NCBI RefSeq assembly: GCF_000377985.1
Contig: NZ_KB899046.1
Span: 1 to 64,000 of the forward strand
Reading direction: 5' to 3'
From: Sporolactobacillus vineae DSM 21990 = SL153
Lineage (GTDB): Bacteria > Bacillota > Bacilli > Bacillales > Sporolactobacillaceae
DNA: 64,000 nucleotides
The number at the start of each line of letters is the position of its first letter. The first letter of the stretch is position 1. Positions 24,778 to 34,059 of the stretch are shown here, in pieces. The position numbers and the translations under genes are program-made. The notes beneath the pieces were generated by a model that was given only the letters and a program-made list of their open reading frames with translations, searched no databases and was not told where the DNA came from.

Positions 24778-25512
24778 TTGGGACAGGAATTATTGAGTTA
24801 CGCAAACTGGACCGGGCAGCATCTCCCTGAATTCACGGCTGATCCGGTTTATCATGGCGCACTGGATGTGCTGAGATGGACGTATGGCACCTACGGGGAG
24901 CGCGTCGCCTACTCGTGCAGTTTCGGTGTTGAAGGGATTGTCCTGATTGACCTGATCACCCGGGTGAAACCGGATGCGGCAGTGATTTTTCTCGACACGG
25001 ATTTCCATTTTAAAGAAACGTATGAACTGGTCGACCGTGTCCAGGCCCGCTATCCGCAGCTCCGGATCATCCGCCAGAAACCGGATCTGACGCCTGAACA
25101 GCAGGCCGAGAAGTATGGTGAAAAGTTATGGACGCGGCGGCCCGATCTATGCTGCCAGCTGCGGAAAGTCGACCCGCTGCGCAAGCAGCTCAGCCACTAT
25201 GATGCCTGGATCTCCGGGCTGCGTCATGAGCAGTCGCCGACACGGCGGAACGTTCAGTTCATTAATAGGGATGAAAAATTTCAGTCAGTCAAGATCTGTC
25301 CGCTGATCTACTGGACATGGGCACAAGTGTGGGACTACGTCCATGCTCATGATCTGCCCTATAATCCGCTGCATGATCAGCATTACCCGAGCATCGGCTG
25401 TGCTTACTGTACATTACCGGTGAAACCGGGCGAAGACCAGCGGGCAGGACGATGGAGCTCCTTCGATAAAACCGAGTGCGGTCTCCATCTGAAGAATGAT
25501 GTCAAAGAATAA
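24778..25512 (+). CDS. cysH: Phosphoadenylyl-/adenylyl-sulfate reductase CysH
   Basis: 244 residues. The nucleotide-binding loop is YSCSFGVEG. It has the iron-sulfur cysteines DLCCQLRK and GCAYC, and the catalytic Cys in KTECGLHLK at the C-terminus. The Cys pairs mark the [4Fe-4S] class that can reduce APS directly, as well as PAPS in Bacillus. The product is sulfite; sulfite reductase is not encoded nearby. The start is a TTG at 24778 after GAAGGAGG. Confidence 0.93.
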   Translation: MGQELLSYANWTGQHLPEFTADPVYHGALDVLRWTYGTYGERVAYSCSFGVEGIVLIDLITRVKPDAAVIFLDTDFHFKETYELVDRVQARYPQLRIIRQKPDLTPEQQAEKYGEKLWTRRPDLCCQLRKVDPLRKQLSHYDAWISGLRHEQSPTRRNVQFINRDEKFQSVKICPLIYWTWAQVWDYVHAHDLPYNPLHDQHYPSIGCAYCTLPVKPGEDQRAGRWSSFDKTECGLHLKNDVKE

Positions 25513-25532
25513 TCAAAAGGTGGGAATAAAAG

Positions 25533-26687
25533 ATGGCAGGTTTACCTCATGGCGGTACATTAATTAACCGTCAGGCATTTGGCGAAGACGTCAGCAACAT
25601 TCAGAAAACGATTCCGATCGACCGCGTGTCCTTAAGCGATCTGGAGCTTATCGCCAACGGCACATACAGTCCGCTGACCGGATTCATCGATGAAGAAAAC
25701 TATCATTCTGTCGTTGAAAAGATGCGGCTGAAAAACGGGCTGGCCTGGACGCTCCCGATCACGCTGCCGGTCAGCGAATCGGTTGCCGGCAGTGTGGCTG
25801 CCGGCGATCTTGTGAAGCTGGATTATCAGGGCACTGTCTACGGCACGCTTGAAGTGACCGGAAAATTCAGGCCGGATAAGGCATGGGAAGCAAAGCATGT
25901 CTATCTGACCACAGATCGGGAGCATCCCGGCGTCCGGCGGCTGTTCGACCGGGGCGACGTCTACTTGTCCGGACCGGTCAAACTGATCCGGCGCTCGGAA
26001 CACCCGGCGGAATTCGCGGCAGACTTTCTGGATCCCGCCGAAACGCGAGCCCTGTTCGACCGCAAAGGCTGGAAAACGATTGTCGGCTTTCAGACACGGA
26101 ATCCGATCCATCGCGCGCACGAATATATTCAGAAAACCGCGCTGGAAACGATTGACGGCCTTTTTATCAACCCACTGGTCGGGGAGACAAAGAAAGATGA
26201 TATTCCCGCAGATATCCGGATGCGCAGCTACCATGTACTGATCGACAACTATTATGTCAAAGCGCGCACCGCATTTGCTGTCTTCCCCGCCGCCATGCGC
26301 TATGCAGGGCCGAGAGAAGCGGTGTTCCATGCGATCTGCCGGAAAAATTTCGGCTGCACGCACTTTATCGTCGGCCGGGATCACGCCGGCGTCAAGAATT
26401 ATTATGGGACCTACGATGCGCAGAAAATCTTTTCAAATTTCACGCGTGATGAGCTGGACATCCGGACCCTGTTTTTTGAGAACAGTTTCTACTGTAAAAA
26501 GTGCGGTGGAATGGCCTCCAACAAAACATGCCCGCATCCCGAATCATTCCATGTCGCCCTCTCCGGCACTAAAGTCCGGGAAATGCTGCGCAGTGGCATC
26601 CGTCCCCCGGAAACCTTCAGCCGTCCTGAGGTCGTCGATACATTGATTCAGGGGCTGCATGTCAAAACCGAAACCATCGGGCATTAA
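25533..26687 (+). CDS. sat: Sulfate adenylyltransferase (ATP sulfurylase)
   Basis: 384 residues of the homo-oligomeric class. The active-site motifs are [11 protein letters not shown] near 190 and [12 protein letters not shown] near 285, and a zinc-site region [17 protein letters not shown] follows. It makes APS and pyrophosphate from sulfate and ATP. The ATG at 25533 follows AAAGGTGG. It overlaps nothing, and cysC begins 13 bases later. Confidence 0.95.
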   Translation: MAGLPHGGTLINRQAFGEDVSNIQKTIPIDRVSLSDLELIANGTYSPLTGFIDEENYHSVVEKMRLKNGLAWTLPITLPVSESVAGSVAAGDLVKLDYQGTVYGTLEVTGKFRPDKAWEAKHVYLTTDREHPGVRRLFDRGDVYLSGPVKLIRRSEHPAEFAADFLDPAETRALFDRKGWKTIVGFQTRNPIHRAHEYIQKTALETIDGLFINPLVGETKKDDIPADIRMRSYHVLIDNYYVKARTAFAVFPAAMRYAGPREAVFHAICRKNFGCTHFIVGRDHAGVKNYYGTYDAQKIFSNFTRDELDIRTLFFENSFYCKKCGGMASNKTCPHPESFHVALSGTKVREMLRSGIRPPETFSRPEVVDTLIQGLHVKTETIGH

Positions 26688-26700
26688 GGAGGCTGAACAA

Positions 26701-27294
26701 ATGGGAAACATTGTCTGGCACAAGACAACCGTCACCAAAGCAGACCGGGAAAAACAGAGCGGCCAGAAAGGTGCGGTCATCTGGCTGACCGGGCTTTCCG
26801 GATCCGGAAAGTCGACGCTTGCCAACCGCGTCGAGGCTGCCCTGTTCACTGCCGGACACCGCACCTATCTGCTGGACGGGGACAATATCCGCAGCGGACT
26901 GAACCGCGATCTCGGTTTCTCCGATGCGGACCGGCAGGAGAACATCCGCCGGATCGGCGAAGTCGCCAAGCTGTTCGTCGACAGTAACGCGATCGTGCTG
27001 ACGGCATTCATTTCGCCGTTCCGGAGCGATCGCCTCTCCGCCAGAAAACGATTGGCATCCGGCGAATTTATTGAGGTCTACGTCAAATGTGCGCTCGACG
27101 TCTGCGAATCCCGCGATCCGAAGGGCCTGTATCAAAAAGCACGGGCCAGCGTCATTCCGTCTTTCACCGGTATTGATTCGCCTTATGAAGCGCCGGAAGC
27201 GCCAGAATTGACGGTCGACACGGAGCATCAGACACTGGAAGAGAGCACGGAAACCATCCTCTCCTATTTAAAAGAAAAGAGTATCATTCATTGA
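26701..27294 (+). CDS. cysC: Adenylyl-sulfate kinase CysC
   Basis: 197 residues. Walker A is GLSGSGKST near 31-39, with DGDNIRSGLNRDLGFS, the FISPFRSDR loop and KGLYQKARA. It phosphorylates APS to PAPS. The ATG at 26701 is set by AAGGAGG ten bases upstream; an earlier in-frame start overlaps sat. It is the last gene of the operon. Confidence 0.95.
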   Translation: MGNIVWHKTTVTKADREKQSGQKGAVIWLTGLSGSGKSTLANRVEAALFTAGHRTYLLDGDNIRSGLNRDLGFSDADRQENIRRIGEVAKLFVDSNAIVLTAFISPFRSDRLSARKRLASGEFIEVYVKCALDVCESRDPKGLYQKARASVIPSFTGIDSPYEAPEAPELTVDTEHQTLEESTETILSYLKEKSIIH

Positions 27295-27329
27295 CCCCTC
27301 CGATGCCACGTTCTGTTTACGATTATGAA

Positions 27330-27363
27330 AAAACTGTCTCCAACCGGGGACAGCTTTTTTTCA
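27330..27363 (+). terminator. Terminator of the sulfate operon
   Basis: AAACTGTCTCC pairs with GGGGACAGCTT across the loop AACC and is followed by a T run. The convergent gene ends at 27361, so the hairpin overlaps its last codon. Confidence 0.85.
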
Positions 27364-27825
27364 TGAATAGGGTGACCGGAAATCCGCAACAAACAAACCT
27401 GAAGCGAACACCTTTTCCTTTGCTTCAGGGCAGTCTTCACAAGCACCAATGTACATGTAATCATCATATCCGAAGTGAACGAAGAACACATCCGGGACTT
27501 CCAGCTTACAGCGAAGCTTTTCCCTCAGCGCCCACCTGGAAAGCTTTAGTGCATCCTTTAGTGTGATCTTTTGATTCACCCAGATACTGAAAAAATGGCC
27601 CGCCTGTGAATCCGTTTCGAGATCGCGGAGCACAACTTTCGTAATCCCCAGTTCTTCTGCAAAAGATCGGATTGCCTGAAGATATTTTTTCTCCGTCTGC
27701 AGATCATCCTTCTCACCGACTGACTTTTCGCTGTCTGAAGACGACGTCGATTCGCTTGCATCCGCATCGCTTCCGTCGGCGTGTTTTTTGGCCGGGTCAT
27801 ATTTAGAAATTCTCCAGAAGTGCAT
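27361..27825 (-). CDS. Hypothetical protein with MHFWRISKYDP start
   Basis: 154 residues, soluble. The start resembles a Firmicutes family of unknown function whose members begin MxFWRITKYNP. A Ser/Asp/Glu-rich low-complexity linker (about 17-42) separates this from a globular part (about 45-150) with FGYDDYMYIGACEDCPEAKEKVFASG. No catalytic motif is recognised. It ends against the cysC terminator and lies five bases downstream of the chromate-transporter gene, so it may be the third gene of that transcript. Confidence 0.7.
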   Translation of the reverse strand: MHFWRISKYDPAKKHADGSDADASESTSSSDSEKSVGEKDDLQTEKKYLQAIRSFAEELGITKVVLRDLETDSQAGHFFSIWVNQKITLKDALKLSRWALREKLRCKLEVPDVFFVHFGYDDYMYIGACEDCPEAKEKVFASGLFVADFRSPYS

Positions 27826-27829
27826 ATAA

Positions 27830-28363
27830 TCACCCCATAAACAAGGCGCCGATCAACAGGGCGCCGGCGATGATGAAGGCAGGATGAATGCGGAACCGCT
27901 GCATCAGGATGAAAGCGCCTGCGCCGATCAGCACCATCGGCAGCCATCCGGATCCCTGATTCGCTGTTGCAAAGAAATTCCAGGCCATCATGCCGAGCAT
28001 GACGACAATAATCGGGCGGATCAGCAGGGTGAGCCATTTGACTTTCGGTGAATCCTTGAATGTGTAAAGCAGGCGGAGCAGAACGATCAGCAAGAGCAGC
28101 GACGGGGCGATCGTTGCGAACATCGCCATCAGCGAACCGGCCACCCCGCCGACATGATAGCCGATATAACCCGCCAGTTCCGGAGCAATCGGTCCCGGCA
28201 GCGAGTTTCCAAACGCCAGGACATTGCTGAATGTGGTGACCGACATCCAGTGATAATGGTCGACCACTTCGTTTTCAATCAGCGGAATCGACGCCGGACC
28301 GCCCCCGTATCCGAGAATTCCGGGGATGAAAAAGGCGAGAAAAATGTGCCAGAGGGTCGTCAT
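27830..28363 (-). CDS. Chromate transporter, short-chain ChrA subunit (second)
   Basis: 177 residues, one ChrA domain with about five or six helices. Signatures are FGYGGGPASIPLIENEVV-like, here GILGYGGGPASIPLIE, and GNSLPGPIAPELAGYIGY. Short-chain members act as pairs, and the partner is directly upstream. The ATG at 28363 overlaps the partner's stop (ATGA), with GAGGGGG upstream. Chromate efflux is known for ChrA; sulfate-like anions are the presumed natural ligands. Proximity to sulfate genes is suggestive only. Confidence 0.88.
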   Translation of the reverse strand: MTTLWHIFLAFFIPGILGYGGGPASIPLIENEVVDHYHWMSVTTFSNVLAFGNSLPGPIAPELAGYIGYHVGGVAGSLMAMFATIAPSLLLLIVLLRLLYTFKDSPKVKWLTLLIRPIIVVMLGMMAWNFFATANQGSGWLPMVLIGAGAFILMQRFRIHPAFIIAGALLIGALFMG

Positions 28364-28926
28364 TTGGACGCCCCCTCTTTTTTGCTTCTCTGTTTCCATG
28401 GTTTCAGCAGCACAAAGAGCAGCGTCAGTGCGATCAGGATCGGCGCCTGAATATGCAGCAGTTCCATCAGGATGAAGCTGGCGGCAATCAGGATCAGAGT
28501 GAGCGTCCAGCCCATACCCTTTTTGGCACTGGTCACGAACCGCCAGGTCAGCTGGGCCATCAGGACACCAACGACGGGCAGCACGGCCTGCGTCATGCCG
28601 CGCACCCAGCGCTGATCCTGAAAGCGTGTCAAAAACCCGAGCAGAAGGATCAATACAATCACGATCGGGAATACGCAGGCGACCAGAGCCAGCAGCATGC
28701 CGGCTGCTCCTTTGATCCGCCAGCCGATGTAGCCCGCCAGTTTGGTGTTGATCGGCCCCGGCAGCGCATTGGCGATCGCCACCAGATCACCGAATTCCTC
28801 AAGCGTCATCCAGTGATACTTTTTAACAACCTCTTCTTCAATCAGCGGAATGCCGACCGGGCCGCCGCCAAAACTGAGAATACTGGAACGAAAAAATGCG
28901 ATGAAGATGTCAAAATAAATCCTCAT
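28360..28926 (-). CDS. Chromate transporter, short-chain ChrA subunit (first)
   Basis: 188 residues. It has ILSFGGGPVGIPLIEEEVV and ANALPGPINTKLAGYIGW, the two ChrA signatures, and hydrophobic helices throughout. The ATG at 28926 gives the normal family start (MRIYFDIFIAFF); an earlier in-frame start at 29025 adds a polar stretch unlike the family. The ribosome site is weak. It is translationally coupled to the next subunit. Confidence 0.85.
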   Translation of the reverse strand: MRIYFDIFIAFFRSSILSFGGGPVGIPLIEEEVVKKYHWMTLEEFGDLVAIANALPGPINTKLAGYIGWRIKGAAGMLLALVACVFPIVIVLILLLGFLTRFQDQRWVRGMTQAVLPVVGVLMAQLTWRFVTSAKKGMGWTLTLILIAASFILMELLHIQAPILIALTLLFVLLKPWKQRSKKEGASK

Positions 28927-29088
28927 CGACTTTTTACTTCTGTCGTTTTTTGTTCTATTCTCTCTTTGTTGCCCTGACACATCGAATCCATACCCTTCTG
29001 TGCAAGTGTGCTCAAAATAAACCATCTATTAGTAAATCCATTTTTTTATTATATCGCTACTTTGTTAACTATATATTTATATTGTGAA

Positions 29089-30336
29089 TCAATTGTTTCT
29101 TGGTAACATCGTATTTCCAAAATTGGGTATTTTCGATTCAGGAACGTCTGGTTCTTTATTAGTAAACAGGAACAATACTCCCCCGATGAGCAACAGTACC
29201 CCTGATATATAGAATCCTGCCTGAAGACTACCCGTGATATCAGCAAAATATCCTGTAATGTAAGGAGCGAAGACCGAAGAAAGCACTCCTGCAAAATTGA
29301 AAATCCCAAATGCTCTTGAGTACATCAGTGATGGGGTATTTTCTGCCACGTAAGAGACCAGTATGGGATCAAGTGCCAGCTTTCCAACCAACCCGTAAAC
29401 GATCAGTCCAATGATCATTAATGAATAACTCTGACTATATGGTATAACAAACTGACAAATCGCCCCAAGTATTGAAAGAAAAAAGATTAACGGCTTTTTA
29501 TTCTTAATTCGATCTGAGATATATCCGAAGATGATGGCTCCGGGTATCGATGCCCAGGGCACAAGCGAGGCAATAATGCCTGTCTGCGTCCCGCTGACCC
29601 CTCTGGCTGTCTGTAGGTAATAGGGAAGCCATGTCAACATTCCGAAGAATCCGTAAAGTGAACAAAATATAATGATGTACGTGAATATATGGTTTTTACT
29701 AAAAAGCACCCTCATATCTATAGGAACAGGTTGTTTTTTTATTGCTTTTTTCTTCGAATCATTTTTCTTGTCTTTTATAAAGATGCCAATCAGAATGGCA
29801 ACTACGGCTGTTAAAACACCAAACAACATAAATGAGATCTGCCATTTCTGATGTAGAGAAAAGGTAAGGTAACTTGATGCGATAAAGCCTAAAGAAATTC
29901 CCAGTGCCATCCCACTATTAATAATCGCTGAAGAAACGCCGCGATATTTTTTGGGAATAATATCAGAGGAAACTGCGTATTGTGGACTATAATAAGTTCC
30001 TTCTCCTATTCCTGTTATGGCCCGAACAATCAGAAAAATTCCAAGACCTGTAACCAGCCCGCTCATTAATGTACCGATACCAAATAAAATATATCCTGCA
30101 ACAAGTACTTTCATTCTTCCGAAACGATCTGCCAGGAACCCGGCAGGTACTTGCATCAATGCATACGTAATGAAAAAAACTGTCGACATTAAGCCTAGCT
30201 CACTTTTTGAAAGATGCCAATCCTGACCAATGATATTCATAACTGGTGACAGGATATTGCGATCTGCATACATAAATGCCCAACCGAGTGAAAATAGAAT
30301 AATCACCAATGCATAATTTTTCTTCGTATTTTCCAA
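29089..30336 (-). CDS. Major facilitator superfamily transporter
   Basis: 415 residues, 12 predicted helices. The MFS loop 2-3 motif is GFLADRFGRMKVLVAG, with a repeat in the second half (GYISDRIKNKK). ADRNILSPVM and GIGEGTYYSPQYAVSSD resemble the anion:cation symporter/ACS-type group that carries organic acids. The coding region is much richer in A and T than its surroundings. It follows the gamma-glutamyltransferase gene by 72 bases, so the substrate may be a product or substrate of that enzyme, for example an amino acid or a gamma-glutamyl compound (inference). Confidence 0.85.
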   Translation of the reverse strand: MENTKKNYALVIILFSLGWAFMYADRNILSPVMNIIGQDWHLSKSELGLMSTVFFITYALMQVPAGFLADRFGRMKVLVAGYILFGIGTLMSGLVTGLGIFLIVRAITGIGEGTYYSPQYAVSSDIIPKKYRGVSSAIINSGMALGISLGFIASSYLTFSLHQKWQISFMLFGVLTAVVAILIGIFIKDKKNDSKKKAIKKQPVPIDMRVLFSKNHIFTYIIIFCSLYGFFGMLTWLPYYLQTARGVSGTQTGIIASLVPWASIPGAIIFGYISDRIKNKKPLIFFLSILGAICQFVIPYSQSYSLMIIGLIVYGLVGKLALDPILVSYVAENTPSLMYSRAFGIFNFAGVLSSVFAPYITGYFADITGSLQAGFYISGVLLLIGGVLFLFTNKEPDVPESKIPNFGNTMLPRNN

Positions 30337-30408
30337 TCTGACGCCCTCCCAGATATCATTTTCATTCCATGAAGGCTGATTAAATCTGCGCGCACCATGA
30401 ATAATCAG

Positions 30409-32016
30409 TTACCAGACGGCAACTTCACCGTCTGCTCTTGGCTCGGTTCCCCCGACAAAAACACCAGAATGCTGGTTTCTTAAAATAATCTGTCCTCTGC
30501 CAAACAGGCCTCTGTCAAGAGCAACTTTAATTTGATGCCCACGACGTTTTAAAGCCTGCGCTATATATTCAGGAAAATCGGGTTCAACTAAAATTGTTTT
30601 TCCACTGATCCATTGCCATCTTGGTGCGTCGAGCGCTGCCTGAGGATGGAGGTGAAAATCAATCATGTTGGTCACGACTTGCAGATGTCCCTGCGGCTGC
30701 ATATATTCACCCATGACTCCAAACGCTCCTAAAGCCTGTCCATTCTTTGTCATAAACCCCGGGATAATCGTGTGATACGTTTTCTTTCCTGGAGCTAGCG
30801 AATTCGCATCGCTTTGATCAAGGGAAAATGAATGCCCTCTGTTTTGAAGAGAAATGCCAGTACCCGGGATGACAATCCCCGAACCGAAGCCTTTATAATT
30901 ACTCTGAATAAACGAGACCATGTTTCCTTCTTTATCTGCCGTAGCCAGGTAGACGGTTCCACCTTTTGGCAGAGTACCCGGAATAGGTTCAATGGCTTCC
31001 TCATCGATCAATCGACTCCGCTTTTCGGCATAAGTTTCTGACAGAAGCTCTGAGACTTCATCACCCATATCCCGAGGATCGGTAATATATTTCTCACCAT
31101 CTATAAAAGCCAGTTTCAGTGCTTCTATTTGCTTATGGTATGTGTTGACACTATCTTTATAATCAAAATGAAACTGTTTTAAGATATTCAAAGCTATAAG
31201 AGTGACAAGCCCTTGCCCATTCGGCGGCATCTCCCAAATGTCATAGCCCCGATAGTTTACTGAGATGGGATTGACCCATACCGGTCTATAAGTTTCCAAG
31301 TCGCTTCTCCTGATAAAGCCCCCATGATCTCGGGAAAATCGGTCAATCCGATCTGCAAGTTCACCCTTATAAAAATCAGAAGCATCTGTCTCAGCTATTA
31401 TACTCAGACTTTGCGCCTGATCTTGTGAAGACCACATGTCCCCTGCTCTAGGTGGTCTGCCCCCCGGTGCAAACATCTCGAACCACGGCTTAAACATAGG
31501 GTCTTTGAGTGTTTCATTATATTGCTCAAAATTCAGCTTCCAGTTTTTTGCTACAACTGTAGAGACGGGGAATCCATTTTCTGCATAATTAATTGCCGGC
31601 TGCATCACCTCTTTCAAGCTTTTTTTCCCAAATCTGCGGATACATTCAGCCCATGCTGCCGGTGCCCCGGGAACCATAACCGGTTCTAAACCGTGAACAG
31701 GCATAGATTTAAAGCCACGTTGTTTGATAGCTTCAATTGATATTGACTGAGGCGCGATACCACTCGCGTTAAGGCCATGAAGTTTTCCATTAGCCCATAC
31801 TAACGCAAAAGCATCACTTCCTATTCCATTTGATGTGGGTTCAACCACTGACAGGCATGCAGCGGTTGCAACTGCTGCATCAATTGCATTTCCACCATTT
31901 TTAAGCATCTCAAGACCTGCTTGCGCAGCGAGCGGCTGACTTGTCGCTACCATCCCCATTCTTGAAAAAGCCGGTACGCGGTAAGTGTGATAAGGCTGAA
32001 AATCATAATCAAACAT
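30409..32016 (-). CDS. Gamma-glutamyltransferase-family protein, YwrD-like
   Basis: 535 residues, the Ntn-hydrolase GGT fold. Marks are GGNAIDAAVATAACLSVVEP near 40-60, NGIGSDAFALV, MVPGAPAAWAE, and the autoprocessing region GGTVYLATADKEGNMVSFIQ near 350, where the Thr would become the N-terminal nucleophile of the small subunit. No signal peptide is visible, so it is probably cytoplasmic, unlike secreted Ggt. It resembles B. subtilis YwrD. It heads a two-gene unit with an MFS transporter and lies downstream of an Lrp-type regulator. GC is low compared with neighbours, suggesting transfer. Confidence 0.88.
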   Translation of the reverse strand: MFDYDFQPYHTYRVPAFSRMGMVATSQPLAAQAGLEMLKNGGNAIDAAVATAACLSVVEPTSNGIGSDAFALVWANGKLHGLNASGIAPQSISIEAIKQRGFKSMPVHGLEPVMVPGAPAAWAECIRRFGKKSLKEVMQPAINYAENGFPVSTVVAKNWKLNFEQYNETLKDPMFKPWFEMFAPGGRPPRAGDMWSSQDQAQSLSIIAETDASDFYKGELADRIDRFSRDHGGFIRRSDLETYRPVWVNPISVNYRGYDIWEMPPNGQGLVTLIALNILKQFHFDYKDSVNTYHKQIEALKLAFIDGEKYITDPRDMGDEVSELLSETYAEKRSRLIDEEAIEPIPGTLPKGGTVYLATADKEGNMVSFIQSNYKGFGSGIVIPGTGISLQNRGHSFSLDQSDANSLAPGKKTYHTIIPGFMTKNGQALGAFGVMGEYMQPQGHLQVVTNMIDFHLHPQAALDAPRWQWISGKTILVEPDFPEYIAQALKRRGHQIKVALDRGLFGRGQIILRNQHSGVFVGGTEPRADGEVAVW

Positions 32017-32140
32017 TCTCAGTTTCTCCTTTAGTCAAAATTTTCAATTATTTCACTTCATGTTTATTTATCGATATTTATATTTCTTTATGTAACAATT
32101 ATGGGATATAAATTCATCAATAATTAATGATAAACATAAA

Positions 32141-32178
32141 TATTGTTAACAATTGATACAATCATTAAAAATGATTAT
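32141..32178. promoter_or_regulatory. Two palindromes upstream of the GGT-MFS genes
   Basis: ATTGTTAACAAT is a perfect 12-bp palindrome, and CAATCATTAAAAATGATT contains the inverted pair AATCAT/ATGATT. They lie 125-162 bases upstream of the GGT start in a 310-base AT-rich gap that otherwise holds only the lrp terminator. Lrp/AsnC proteins bind such AT-rich dyads, and the regulator gene is next to them. Confidence 0.45.
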
Positions 32179-32257
32179 ATGACTTTATCTTTAATAATTC
32201 AATATATTTTTCTAAATATTTAATGATTATAATTTTTCTAATTATTCATTTTATAGA

Positions 32258-32294
32258 CAAAAATGCCACGGAAATATCTTCTCCTGTGGCATCA
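32258..32294 (-). terminator. Terminator of the lrp-like gene
   Basis: On the minus strand TGCCAC and GTGGCA close a hairpin whose inner part (AGGAGAAGATATTTCC) also pairs partly; TTTTTG follows. Confidence 0.8.
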
Positions 32295-32326
32295 ACATTA
32301 ATCTATGTATCCTGACTTTCAGATAA

Positions 32327-32776
32327 TTATAACGTCATTCCTGTTCGACTCTTAAATCTTCTCAGCAAGATATGACTGTTAACGCTCGTGATCCCTTTCA
32401 TTGAATAGAGTTCTTTATTTGTAAACTTTTCAAGTTCTTTGAAGTCTTCGACGAGCACATGGACATGAAGCATGCTCGGCCCAGTCATCTGGTAACAGCT
32501 CGCCACGTTCTCATTGGCTGCCAGCTTGCGGGCCACAGAGACCAATGCCGAAGGGTCACATTCAACTTCAAAAAAAGCAGAAACTGTTTCTCCGGCCAAA
32601 GTTGAATTGATCACTACGCTGAATTTTTCAATGACCCCGTTTTTTATCATCTGTTGTACCCTTTCGCGAATCGCTACTCTTGAAAGGTTGAGGCTCTTAC
32701 CAATTTCAACATAAGACATTCTTCCGTCTTTTGATAAACACGTAAGTATATTGCGGTCTGTCTCATCCAGATTCAT
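32327..32776 (-). CDS. Lrp/AsnC-family transcriptional regulator
   Basis: 149 residues. The N-terminal winged helix (about 3-60) contains DRNILTCLSKDGRMSYVEIGKSLNLS and RVAIRERVQQM. A C-terminal RAM domain (about 65-140) senses amino acids, with NVASCYQMTGPSMLHVHV. It probably controls the GGT-MFS pair lying 310 bases downstream on the same strand. The ribosome site is weak. GC is lower than the surroundings. Confidence 0.9.
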   Translation of the reverse strand: MNLDETDRNILTCLSKDGRMSYVEIGKSLNLSRVAIRERVQQMIKNGVIEKFSVVINSTLAGETVSAFFEVECDPSALVSVARKLAANENVASCYQMTGPSMLHVHVLVEDFKELEKFTNKELYSMKGITSVNSHILLRRFKSRTGMTL

Positions 32777-33056
32777 ATTTTTGACCGGCTGGCGGAAACT
32801 TTCAGGATTTGTACTAATTTTTTACGAAGCCAGTGATACTGAGAATGATCCTGCTGTATCTTATCCCGACAGCCGGAGCTCTCCCTTCTGCACTAAGATG
32901 GTGCTTTCTTTTTGGACTTCCTTGCTATACTTATCCATTTTAAACTTCTTAAATTACAATGCGCAATAACCTTCAATACATTTAACAGTATTTTCTGATA
33001 AATACTTTTCCCCTTCTCTGTGCGGATCAGCTAATCGTTGACGCGTGAGCACAGTG

Positions 33057-33162
33057 CAAAATCCGGCCGTCCCAGCGTAAAATCCAGCCGTAAACGACAG
33101 AAATCCAGCCGTGATCAGAGAAAATCCAGCCGTTACGGATAAAAATCCAGCGGTGAACCATT
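33057..33162. repeat. Tandem repeat array 5, different core (AAAATCCAGCCGT), 5 units
   Basis: Five copies of AAAATCCAGCCGT with slight changes (CCGGCCGT first, CCAGCGGT last) at a 21-bp period, starting near 33058, 33079, 33100, 33121 and 33142. Spacers of eight bases are unrelated to each other. It lies beyond the spoIIQ terminator and upstream of the lrp-like gene, the same placement as the four GGGTAAACTT arrays. The remaining bases of 32777-33193 show nothing else. Confidence 0.9.
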
Positions 33163-33193
33163 TTATGGAAGGAAAATGCCCTGTTTCGGGCAT

Positions 33194-33223
33194 CAAAAAA
33201 AGCGACACGCATCTGCGTATCGC
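33194..33223 (-). terminator. Terminator of spoIIQ
   Basis: On the minus strand GCGATACGC and GCGTGTCGC pair over nine positions (one G-U) and are followed by TTTTTTT. A second small hairpin (TGCCC/GGGCA, then TTTTCC) follows at about 33171-33190. Confidence 0.82.
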
Positions 33224-33240
33224 GGGAATGAAAGATTTGT

Positions 33241-34059
33241 TTATCGGCCGAGACCGGTGCCTGTTGCGCCGTTTGCCGGGCCGTGTGCCGGTGTTGCCGT
33301 ACTGCCCGATGTTGTCGCCGCATCCGTGCCGGACGTCACGCCCATTGTGGACTGCGCACCGACCGTTACCGCTTTAATGTCGGCGGTCGCTTTGTTCATG
33401 CTTGTCTCCGGATTAACGGGAATTCCGTTCTTGCGGATTTCAAAGTGTGCATGAACGCCCATCGGTTTGTTGATCGCTTCGGTACCGGCTGTGCCGATCA
33501 CGTCGCCCTGTTTGACTTTCTGTCCCAACTTAACATAAGTGGATGCCAGGCTCTGGTACAGGGTGGTCACGCCGTTACTGTGCTGCAGCGTCACGACCTT
33601 GCCGAGCAGACTGTCCTTTTTCACCGTGACGACCTTGCCGCTCAGCGCTGCCGTTACCGTAAACGACTGATCATTCTTCGCCCCGATGTTGATGCCCGTA
33701 TTCTGAACGAACGTGTTGTTATAGTTTACGAGAGCAGCTTGCTGTTCCTGCTGGGTACCGGCGGAATCATAGAATGGCTGAACCACTTTGGTTGTTGCCT
33801 GTTCCGACGGCCACTCGAAAACTTCTTCACCGGCATTCAGCGGGTTGGTCGGCTTGTTCTGATTGAACACCACCTGGTCCTGTTCCTTCTTACTGCTGGT
33901 CTGACTGGTCCCGCTTACCTGATAAATCAGCATACCGGTAAGGATCAGCGACGCAACGCATAAATATAATGCGGGATAGAACCAGCGCCGTTTGGCCAGC
34001 TTGCGCAGACCGGACAGCTCTTTTTCCTGCAGTTGTTTCTGATTCTTGTTTTCTGTCAA
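33241..34059 (-). CDS. spoIIQ: Stage II sporulation protein SpoIIQ
   Basis: 272 residues. One membrane helix at about 28-47, then an extracytoplasmic LytM/M23 domain (about 130-220). Of the zinc site, HAHFEIRKNG is present, but the first His-xxx-Asp is not seen where NTGINIGAKNDQ stands, as in catalytically inactive Bacillus SpoIIQ. It is made in the forespore and pairs with SpoIIIAH of the mother cell across the septum. The C-terminal 45 residues are a Thr/Ala/Gly-rich tail. The start is TTG at 34059 after GAGGTGATACAAG. Confidence 0.92.
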   Translation of the reverse strand: MTENKNQKQLQEKELSGLRKLAKRRWFYPALYLCVASLILTGMLIYQVSGTSQTSSKKEQDQVVFNQNKPTNPLNAGEEVFEWPSEQATTKVVQPFYDSAGTQQEQQAALVNYNNTFVQNTGINIGAKNDQSFTVTAALSGKVVTVKKDSLLGKVVTLQHSNGVTTLYQSLASTYVKLGQKVKQGDVIGTAGTEAINKPMGVHAHFEIRKNGIPVNPETSMNKATADIKAVTVGAQSTMGVTSGTDAATTSGSTATPAHGPANGATGTGLGR

